From Chloroflexota bacterium (lineage in GTDB: Bacteria > Chloroflexota > Limnocylindria > QHBO01): 7,647 bases of DNA. Both the position numbers and the translations under genes were made by a program. Where the stretch lies: the NCBI GenBank assembly GCA_024636135.1, contig JAGXHP010000132.1, positions 1 to 7,647 on the forward strand. Direction: 5' to 3'. Below, one piece after another: positions 1-4,918 of this stretch (position 1 is the first letter of the stretch; each line of letters opens with the position of its first letter). A model generated the notes under the pieces. It saw only the letters and a program-made list of their open reading frames with translations, was not told the origin of the DNA and searched no databases.

Positions 1-47
1 CGTTTCATGTTTCGCCGGGAAGGTCCGGTGACGGAAAGGAGCGAGCA

Positions 48-338
48 ATGGCTCAGGCACGTCGGGCGGATCAGGCAATTTCCCAGGCCGCCATCTACTT
101 CGCCGCGGCGGTGATCGCGGCAATCGTCCTCACCGCGATGGTGGCGACGGGAACGCTGAACATCTTCGGTGCGGGGTCGCCCTCGGTGGTCCCACACGAG
201 GTCAATCCGGCCCTCCTGCAGGCCGAGCGCGACTGGGAGTCTCAGCGCCGACAGCAGATGGGCGAGGTCGACCCGCTGGTCAAGTATGGCCAGGACTGGG
301 AACGGCAGCGCCATCAGCAGAGCGGGTCTTCCGAGTAG
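48..338 (+). CDS. small single-span membrane protein, unknown function
   Basis: A 96-residue protein that I cannot assign to a named family. A strong Shine-Dalgarno stretch (GGAAAGGAG, about 33-41) lies 6 nt before the ATG and fixes the start. Residues 1-12 are short and polar, with two Arg. Residues about 14-40 form one hydrophobic, Ala/Ile/Val-rich membrane segment without a signal-peptidase motif, so the protein is probably an anchored small membrane protein. The remaining 55 residues are polar and contain an imperfect duplication, DWESQRRQQMG (62-72) and DWERQRHQQSG (83-93), spaced 21 residues apart. The tail is rich in Gln and Arg and may be helical. The gene stands alone on this strand and is followed by two GC-rich hairpins. 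That the gene is real is well supported by the RBS and its membrane-protein composition. Its function is unknown. Confidence 0.75.
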   Translation: MAQARRADQAISQAAIYFAAAVIAAIVLTAMVATGTLNIFGAGSPSVVPHEVNPALLQAERDWESQRRQQMGEVDPLVKYGQDWERQRHQQSGSSE

Positions 339-384
339 CCCGCTCTCCAGGCCCCGGCCGGTGGCCTCCACCGCGGCCGGGGCC
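319..384 (+). terminator. two tandem GC-rich hairpins, probable transcription end
   Basis: The first inverted repeat pairs 319-326 (AGAGCGGG) with 339-346 (CCCGCTCT), an 8-bp stem that embraces the TAG stop codon of the small membrane protein. The second pairs 350-360 (GGCCCCGGCCG) with 374-384, an 11-bp perfect GC stem. An inner pairing, GGTGG 360-364 with CCACC 368-372, can extend it in an alternative fold. No U-tract follows, so this is not a canonical intrinsic terminator, but strong stems of this kind often end transcription in GC-rich bacteria. Confidence 0.5.
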
Positions 385-462
385 GTCGATCTCACCCGGC
401 AGCGTCGCTGCGCTGCTTCCGTGGGGCAAGGCGGACCTGTGCTTCCATGTCGTAAGGCTGGC

Positions 463-468
463 TACAAT
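463..468 (+). promoter_or_regulatory. sigma-70-type -10 box (TACAAT) for the HTH gene
   Basis: TACAAT differs from the TATAAT consensus at one position and stands out in GC-rich DNA. It ends 6 nt before the GTG at 475, so transcription would start at or next to the first base of the start codon, as in leaderless genes. I see no convincing -35 hexamer at 16-18 bp spacing. Confidence 0.55.
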
Positions 469-474
469 GCTTCC

Positions 475-750
475 GTGTCCGCTCGGCGGCCCAACCACAC
501 CCAACTCACTGACCGCGAGCAGCAGGTCATCGATCTTGTCGGCCAGAGTCTCTCGAACCAAGAGGTAGCCGACCGCCTTGGCATCGGGGCAGATGCGGTA
601 TCACGTCATTTCGTCTCCGCCACCCGAAAACTCGTGCGCATGGGGGCTGGCCTGACGCATTCACGGTCAACCGATCGGATGCGTGATCGCGTCGCAGAAC
701 TCCAACTGGGCCCTGGTGCGGCGGCTGGCCGTCACAAGGGCATCACCTAG
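475..750 (+). CDS. stand-alone LuxR/GerE-type helix-turn-helix protein
   Basis: A 91-residue protein whose core, residues about 11-53, is a LuxR/GerE C-terminal DNA-binding domain. It opens with LTDREQQVIDLV, followed by the recognition part SNQEVADRLGIGADAVSRH and a basic ATRKL end, which is the usual family layout. No receiver, PAS or other sensory domain is present, so it is a DNA-binding domain only, followed by a 38-residue tail with no recognised fold. The GTG at 475 is chosen because the domain begins about 10 residues later and a TACAAT box lies 6 nt upstream. No Shine-Dalgarno is seen, which fits a leaderless mRNA. An open frame continues upstream but overlaps the preceding gene and hairpins and has no homology. 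The target genes are unknown. Confidence 0.72.
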   Translation: MSARRPNHTQLTDREQQVIDLVGQSLSNQEVADRLGIGADAVSRHFVSATRKLVRMGAGLTHSRSTDRMRDRVAELQLGPGAAAGRHKGIT

Positions 751-799
751 GGAATCAACCGGACGCGTCAGCGCTCCTGGGACGGCTCGGACGATGAGT

Positions 800-899
800 T
801 CGTGTTCGAATGTGTGGAGCCGAAGGTGGGATTCGAACCCACGACCGTCGGTTTACGAAACCGATGCTCTACCCCTGAGCTACTTCGGCGCGAACACGA
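800..899. repeat. 9-bp inverted repeat flanking tRNA-Thr
   Basis: TCGTGTTCG at 800-808 is the exact reverse complement of CGAACACGA at 891-899, one arm on each side of the tRNA gene. In the precursor the leader and trailer could pair and extend beyond the acceptor stem, with 1 nt on the 5' side and 6 nt on the 3' side left unpaired between the two helices. Confidence 0.5.
815..889 (-). tRNA. tRNA-Thr (anticodon CGT)
   Basis: The reverse strand folds into a complete 75-nt cloverleaf. It has a 7-bp acceptor stem GCCGAAG/CTTCGGC, a D arm GCTC/GAGC, a 5-bp anticodon stem TCGGT/ACCGA with loop TTCGTAA, a T arm GTGGG-TTCGAAT-CCCAC, discriminator U and an encoded CCA. The anticodon CGT at the centre of the loop reads ACG, so it charges threonine. 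All stems are perfectly paired, indicating a functional gene. It lies 19 nt past the end of the secreted-protein gene and is probably transcribed from its own -10 element (TAGAAT). Confidence 0.97.
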
Positions 900-905
900 G
901 GGCCG

Positions 906-911
906 ATTCTA
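906..911 (-). promoter_or_regulatory. putative -10 element (TAGAAT) for tRNA-Thr
   Basis: On the - strand TAGAAT matches TATAAT at five of six positions. It would place the transcript start near 899, about 10 nt before the mature tRNA 5' end. Its first three bases are the TAG stop codon of the upstream protein gene. No clear -35 box is visible, so the assignment rests on the -10 and its spacing. Confidence 0.4.
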
Positions 912-1478
912 GCCGATCACCCCTCCGGTGGCATCCAGCCGTGCGTGCCCCTGATCAGCGAACGCTGACCCGCCGGGCTCGTGGACGGCTCCTCGCAGGC
1001 CAAGACCGGCAGTGCCGGCCAGCGCCACGAAGGCGCCGGCGGCGACCAGGATGAGGAGCGTCGGCGTGAGCAGCGCCGGCGATGGTGTGCGGCTCGGCGA
1101 AGGTGCGGGCGCGACGCCGATGGTCAGCGGCACATCCAGCTCGGTGGCCAGCGTCGAGTGGCTGACGTTCAGCGTCCAGTCTCCATCGGACGGCAGCTCG
1201 ATCGTAGCGCTCCAGAGTCCGTTGCCGACACGCCGGGCGGCGCCGGTGATCGATTCCCCGGTGGCGTCGTTCGTGAGCGCCACCTCCACCGTCCCGTGGT
1301 TGACCGGCATTTCGCCGTGCTGGAGCAGGCTGAGGACGAGTCCCTGCGGGGTCCCAACCTCCCACCTGTCGGTGGACGATGAGTCGACCGACACCGCGGC
1401 CCAGTTGCCGGCCAGTGCGACCGGGACGGCGAAGAGGAGCGCGATGAGAGCGAGCGGGAGCGCGGCGATCGAACGCAT
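909..1478 (-). CDS. secreted, C-terminally anchored beta-domain protein (YtkA/FixH-like fold suspected)
   Basis: A 189-residue protein. Residues 1-23 are a typical signal peptide ending in ALA before G24. Residues about 28-120 form an extracytoplasmic domain rich in beta-type sequence; the GLWSATIELPSDGDWTLNV stretch (87-105) recalls YtkA/CopC-like or FixH-like domains, in which a 'G.W...v.LP..G.W.l.v' pattern is common. This family link is a resemblance, not proof. A Pro/Ser linker (122-134) leads to a membrane segment (about 137-160) and a short polar tail, so the domain sits outside the membrane, tethered at its C-terminus. AAGGAG (1487-1492) lies 8 nt before the ATG. The gene follows the sigma and putative anti-sigma genes and has its own copy of the ECF-type promoter motif, which places it in the sigma regulon as a target or sensor. 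I see no Cys or obvious metal site; His 54 and 61 are present. Confidence 0.75.
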   Translation of the reverse strand: MRSIAALPLALIALLFAVPVALAGNWAAVSVDSSSTDRWEVGTPQGLVLSLLQHGEMPVNHGTVEVALTNDATGESITGAARRVGNGLWSATIELPSDGDWTLNVSHSTLATELDVPLTIGVAPAPSPSRTPSPALLTPTLLILVAAGAFVALAGTAGLGLRGAVHEPGGSAFADQGHARLDATGGVIG

Positions 1479-1510
1479 GGTCAGGACTCCTTGGAAGTTG
1501 CGGATGTCAC

Positions 1511-1539
1511 GACTACCCCGCTGGGGCCGAATGGGTTCC
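1511..1539 (-). promoter_or_regulatory. ECF-type promoter motif GGAACC-N17-GTAGTC
   Basis: On the - strand GGAACC (1534-1539) and GTAGTC (1511-1516) are separated by 17 bp, and the spacer ends in GCGGG. The same arrangement, including the GCGGG, precedes the sigma gene at 2875-2903. The expected start near 1504 gives a 26-nt leader that contains the AAGGAG of the secreted-protein gene. The -35 part overlaps the 63-nt gap after the putative anti-sigma gene. Confidence 0.6.
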
Positions 1540-1541
1540 CA

Positions 1542-2285
1542 TCAGGGAGCACCCATCGTCTCGGCCAGGGCCACCGTCTCGTCGCGTCCGAGACCGGATT
1601 CGAGACGAATGACGATGCCATCCTCCTCCCAGACCAGCGCATTCCCAACCAGGCGAGTCCGCTCGGCGCCGGTCGTTCCGCCGGCCAGGTACTTGAGGAC
1701 GTGCGGCTCGCCGGAGATCCAGAAACCGGGTTGCCCGCGGACCGTCACGTCCTCGATTGTCACGCGGCTCTCGATCACGATCTTGTCGACGAGGCCCGGG
1801 TCGAGATGGCCGGCAAGGAACATCGCCAGCAGCCCGATCCCGGATGAGCCCGAGGCGGGCAGTCCGTCGCGCGGAGCCCAGACGAGTGACGCGCGCCAAC
1901 CGTCATCGCTCCGGTAGACCTCGTCGGGCGGCCGGAGCTGCTCCGGGACGACGACGGTAACCCGCATCGATGCATCGTCGATCGCAGACGGCAAGCCAAG
2001 GGCCAGCCGAGTTCCGATGGGCGTATCCGGGACGTTGACCCGCGGGAGACTGTCTTCGAAGAGGATCCGCAGCGGACCGATCCCGAGCGCACCTGCCGCG
2101 CCGACCACGCCGGCGGCAACCAGCAGCGTCACGACGGCCGCCACCGCGGCCCTCCACGCCGTGCGCGGACGGCGGGACGGCGGCCGTCCGTCCAACACCG
2201 GGGTGGCGGGCCAGGGAACGGTTTCCGCCGCGTCGAACAGCAGCCGATCGAGTGTCGCGTCATCGAGGGTCCGGCGCTCAGGCAT
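1542..2285 (-). CDS. putative membrane-anchored anti-sigma factor with DUF4367-like C-terminus
   Basis: A 247-residue protein. Residues 1-45 are a short cytoplasmic part (DATLDRLLFDAAETVPWP), residues about 46-69 an Ala/Val-rich membrane segment, and residues 70-247 an extracytoplasmic domain. Its end, with VRGQPGFWISG (182-192), NALVWEEDGIVIRLES (215-230) and a final ETVALAETM, follows the DUF4367 pattern seen in Firmicutes and Chloroflexota proteins paired with ECF sigma factors. The ATG overlaps the end of the sigma gene by 8 nt, which points to translational coupling and a matched stoichiometry. AGAGG lies about 8 nt before the start. The zinc-binding HxxxCxxC motif of ZAS anti-sigma factors is absent; there is no Cys at all. 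The anti-sigma role is inferred from topology and gene order. A sensor or signal-transmitting membrane protein is the alternative. Confidence 0.72.
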   Translation of the reverse strand: MPERRTLDDATLDRLLFDAAETVPWPATPVLDGRPPSRRPRTAWRAAVAAVVTLLVAAGVVGAAGALGIGPLRILFEDSLPRVNVPDTPIGTRLALGLPSAIDDASMRVTVVVPEQLRPPDEVYRSDDGWRASLVWAPRDGLPASGSSGIGLLAMFLAGHLDPGLVDKIVIESRVTIEDVTVRGQPGFWISGEPHVLKYLAGGTTGAERTRLVGNALVWEEDGIVIRLESGLGRDETVALAETMGAP

Positions 2286-2868
2286 CGGTCACGCCTCTCG
2301 CCTCAAGTGCGGAGCGCAGCCGCTCCCGTGCCCGGGAAAGGCGTGACTTTACGGTCCCGGGTCGAACCCCGAGCAGGGCCGCGGTTTCCGATTCCTCGAG
2401 CTGCGAGAAGTATCGGCACGACAGGACGATGCGGTCCCCGGGCGGCAGATCGTTGACCGCTGCGAGCACCACCGAGCGCCGCTCAGCCGCAACAACATCG
2501 GCCTCGGGCGATGGAACGCTCCGAGCGGTCCGGTCCGAGGCATCGACGGCTGCCGCGGCACGGCGCCAGACGGCGGTCCGGCGCCACTGCGCGCGCCGAT
2601 GGTTGCGCGCGCGGTTGCCCACTATGGTCAGCAACCACGGCACGAATGGCTCATCGGGGCGGAAACGGTGGAGCGCCCGGTGCACGTTGATGAAGGCCTC
2701 CTGCGCGGCGTCAGCGGCCTGGTCCTTATCGCGCAGAACCAGGTAGGCGGCTCGAAACGCGACGGTCGAGTGGCGACCAACGAGCTCCCCGAACGCCACT
2801 TCATCACCTTCCCGGGCACGGATCACCAGCTCCGAATCGGACGGAGGCGTGGGCGGTCGGCTCGTCAC
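2278..2868 (-). CDS. RNA polymerase sigma factor, ECF subfamily
   Basis: A 196-residue sigma factor that directs RNA polymerase to alternative promoters, usually in response to an envelope or stress signal. Region 2 covers residues about 13-92, with DAAQEAFINVHRALHRFRP (53-71) and PWLLTIVGNRARNHRR (77-92), the core-binding and -10 recognition part. A variable linker spans 93-128. Region 4 covers about 132-187, with LPPGDRIVLSCRYF and the helix-turn-helix ETAALLGVRPGTVKSRLSRA that reads the -35. The length is typical of the family. The GTG start at 2868 is followed by a short polar lead before region 2. An ECF-type motif ends 6 nt upstream of it, so the gene probably regulates itself and may be leaderless. 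The next gene overlaps it by 8 nt and is the likely anti-sigma. The gene begins 45 nt after the end of the endonuclease III gene. Confidence 0.93.
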   Translation of the reverse strand: MTSRPPTPPSDSELVIRAREGDEVAFGELVGRHSTVAFRAAYLVLRDKDQAADAAQEAFINVHRALHRFRPDEPFVPWLLTIVGNRARNHRRAQWRRTAVWRRAAAAVDASDRTARSVPSPEADVVAAERRSVVLAAVNDLPPGDRIVLSCRYFSQLEESETAALLGVRPGTVKSRLSRARERLRSALEARGVTDA

Positions 2869-2874
2869 TGGGTC

Positions 2875-2903
2875 ACGTACCCCGCCGCGCGCCCCCCGGT
2901 TCC
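2875..2903 (-). promoter_or_regulatory. ECF-type promoter motif GGAACC-N17-GTACGT
   Basis: On the - strand GGAACC (2898-2903) and GTACGT (2875-2880) are separated by 17 bp, with the spacer ending in GCGGG. GGAAC-type -35 boxes with a 16-18 bp spacer and a GTA/CGT-type -10 are the known signature of many ECF promoters. The element lies in the short gap between the endonuclease III stop codon and the sigma gene, and the same pattern precedes the third gene of the cluster. Autoregulation is the simplest reading. Confidence 0.6.
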
Positions 2904-2913
2904 ATCGATGGCC

Positions 2914-3735
2914 TCACGTGGGCCGTTCGGGCGGCATCCAGCCGTGAATGAGCTCGTCGTGGAATCGAGGCGGCGGATCCGGATCGATTCGGTCCTTGGG
3001 GATGGGTCCAATCGGGACCCGCCCGCGGATCGCATCGGCAAAGTACGGGCAGATATCGGTCAATGGGCAGAGTCCGCAGATCGGCCGCGGGGCCCGGCAC
3101 GTGTCGCGGCCGTGGCGGATGAGCTCGACGTGGAACGGATACATCTCGTCGGCCTCGAGTACCTCCTCCAGCAGGTCGTGCGCGCGCACGAGCGGGGTGC
3201 GCGGCGGCAGCATGCCGAGCCGCGTCGCCACCCGGTGGACATGGGTGTCGACCGGCAGCTGCGGGCGCCCGAAGTTGAACAGCAGGATGATCGCTGCCGT
3301 CTTGCGTCCGATCCCGGGCAGCGAGGTCAGCCAGTCGCGCGCTTCGAGCAAGGGGCGCTCGCCCAGGAATCCCAGGTCCCAGCTGCCGCCGGTCTCCTCG
3401 TGCACTTCGGCCAGGACGTGCTGGATGCGTCGTGACTTCGTGGGCGCCAGGCCGCCGGGCCGGATCACGTCCTCCAGCTCGTCGGTCGGGGCGGCGAGGA
3501 CCTCGTTCCACGACGCGTAGCGATCGCGGAGCGCCGTGAAGGCGCGAAACGAGTTCGTGTCGGCGGTGTTCTGGGACAGGATCGTGAGGATCAGCTCGCT
3601 GACGGTGTCGACGCGCGGCCCGGTCCAGGTCGGGTGGTCGTAGCGCTCCCCCAGCCGGTCCAGGACGACATCGGCCAGGCGGCGGCGCTTGCGCTTATCC
3701 GCGGCGCGCTTCTGGGGACTCGGGCCACGGGGCAC
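2914..3735 (-). CDS. nth: endonuclease III, DNA glycosylase/AP lyase
   Basis: A 273-residue HhH-GPD glycosylase that removes oxidised pyrimidines and cleaves the abasic site in base excision repair. LILTILSQNTADTNS (48-62) is the family's substrate-pocket segment. The helix-hairpin-helix LPGIGRKTA (139-147) carries the catalytic Lys145, and PVDTHVHRVATRLG (161-174) carries catalytic Asp163. Four cysteines, 213, 220, 223 and 229, are spaced C-X6-C-X2-C-X5-C, the 4Fe-4S loop. All key residues are present. It is longer than E. coli Nth (211 residues): about 20 basic residues are added at the front and about 43 at the end, including a PxxP-rich stretch. The GTG at 3735 lies 10 nt after the glycerate kinase stop codon; no clear Shine-Dalgarno is seen, so translation may rely on coupling. 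It appears to be the last gene of the upstream operon, before the sigma promoter. Confidence 0.94.
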   Translation of the reverse strand: MPRGPSPQKRAADKRKRRRLADVVLDRLGERYDHPTWTGPRVDTVSELILTILSQNTADTNSFRAFTALRDRYASWNEVLAAPTDELEDVIRPGGLAPTKSRRIQHVLAEVHEETGGSWDLGFLGERPLLEARDWLTSLPGIGRKTAAIILLFNFGRPQLPVDTHVHRVATRLGMLPPRTPLVRAHDLLEEVLEADEMYPFHVELIRHGRDTCRAPRPICGLCPLTDICPYFADAIRGRVPIGPIPKDRIDPDPPPRFHDELIHGWMPPERPT

Positions 3736-3745
3736 GCCGTGCGCT

Positions 3746-4918
3746 CTAGGAGCGCGCCATGTCGAGGCCGACGCCGATGGTGCGCGCCAGGCGTTCCGCG
3801 CCCGAACGCAGCAGGCGGTCGGTATCGGCCATCGCGTCTTCGAGGTTCATCGGGCGGTCGATGATCGGCTGCACCACGGCGATGTTGGTCGCCGCGTCGA
3901 GCGCCTCGGCGTTGGGGCCCAGCGCCCCACACAGCAGGACGACCGGCGTAGAGCGCGGCCGCGCCAGGGTGGCGACGCCCATCGCCGTCTTGCCCTGCAG
4001 GGTCTGCTCGTCGGCGCGGCCCTCGCCGGTGATGACGAGGTCGGCGGTCTCGAGGGCCTCGGCAAGCTCAACGAGCTCGGCCACGACCTCGATGCCGCGA
4101 CGGACGCGTGCATGCGCAAAGCCGATGAGCCCCGCCGTCGTCCCCCCGGCGGCGCCGGCACCCGGCAGGTCCGCCACGAGCTTCCCGGTCGCCAATTCGA
4201 TGCCGCGGCCCCATGCGGCGAGTGCCGCATCGAGCTCCGCGACGGCGTCGGCGTCGGCGCCCTTCTGCGGACCGTACGTGGACGCCGCGCCACGCGGGCC
4301 GCAGAGCGGATTCGTCACGTCACTGGCCACGACAAGCGTGGCATCGGCGAGCCGCGCGTCGAGGCCGTCGATCTCGACCCGATCCAGCCGTGCCAGTGCG
4401 CCGCCGCCCTCGGGGAGCTCCTTGCCGTCGCGGTCGAGAACACGTGCCCCGAGCGCGCGGAGCAGGCCGCTGCCGCCATCGGTCGTCGCGGAGCCGCCGA
4501 GGCCGATGGTGATCTCGCGCGCTCCCGCGTCGAGCGCGGCGCGCAGCAGGTCGCCGGTTCCACGGCTCGATGCCACGAGGGCGTTGGCCGGCGTCCGCTC
4601 TTCCGGTGTGAGGCGGGCGAGCCCAGACGCCGCCGCCATCTCGACGAACGCGCCGCGTCCATCGTCGAGCAGGAGCCATTCGGCGGTGATGGGTCGTCCG
4701 AGTGCATCCGTCGTCTCCATGGCACGCCGCTCCGCCGCATCGCCGAGCGCCTCGGCAATCGCCGCCATCGTCCCCTCGCCGCCGTCCGCCATTGGCCGGC
4801 ACAGGATCTCGTCGCCTGGACGGGCGCGCGACCAGCCGTCGGCGATGGCGGCGGTCACCGCCACCGAATCCAACGCTCCCCCGAACGAGTCGGGCGCGAT
4901 CAGTACGGTGAGGCTCAC
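3746..4918 (-). CDS. glxK: glycerate 2-kinase (GarK/GlxK family)
   Basis: A 390-residue class-I glycerate kinase that phosphorylates D-glycerate with ATP to 2-phosphoglycerate, feeding glycolysis. The family motifs appear in order: IAPDSFGGAL (7-16), MADGGEGT (43-50), GLGGSATTDGGSGLLRALG (139-157), SDVTNPLCGPRGAASTYGPQ (199-218) followed by KGA, PGAGAAGGTTAGL (252-264) and ITGEGRADEQTLQGKT (296-311). The length matches the family (about 380). One oddity is that the N-terminal motif, normally PDSFKG or PDSYKE, has Gly13 in place of the usual Lys. The GTG start overlaps the stop codon of the glucosyl-3-phosphoglycerate synthase gene by 4 nt (GTGA), so the two are translationally coupled. Next to a glycosylglycerate synthase, a likely job is recycling glycerate released from glucosylglycerate, although a general role in glycerate use is equally possible. 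Confidence 0.93.
   Translation of the reverse strand: MSLTVLIAPDSFGGALDSVAVTAAIADGWSRARPGDEILCRPMADGGEGTMAAIAEALGDAAERRAMETTDALGRPITAEWLLLDDGRGAFVEMAAASGLARLTPEERTPANALVASSRGTGDLLRAALDAGAREITIGLGGSATTDGGSGLLRALGARVLDRDGKELPEGGGALARLDRVEIDGLDARLADATLVVASDVTNPLCGPRGAASTYGPQKGADADAVAELDAALAAWGRGIELATGKLVADLPGAGAAGGTTAGLIGFAHARVRRGIEVVAELVELAEALETADLVITGEGRADEQTLQGKTAMGVATLARPRSTPVVLLCGALGPNAEALDAATNIAVVQPIIDRPMNLEDAMADTDRLLRSGAERLARTIGVGLDMARS

Noticed and set aside
169..474. N-terminal extension of the HTH protein back to an ATG at 169.
   Set aside because: It overlaps the small membrane protein and the hairpins in another frame and has no recognisable sequence; homology begins only after the GTG at 475.
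1012..1917. A 301-codon + strand open frame across the secreted-protein and putative anti-sigma genes.
   Set aside because: It crosses two genes and their promoter on the other strand and has Ser/Arg/Pro-rich composition without any motif.
4556..4561. A third GGAACC on the - strand inside the glycerate kinase gene.
   Set aside because: No GTA-type -10 lies 17 bp downstream and it is within coding sequence, so it does not match the two paired ECF motifs.
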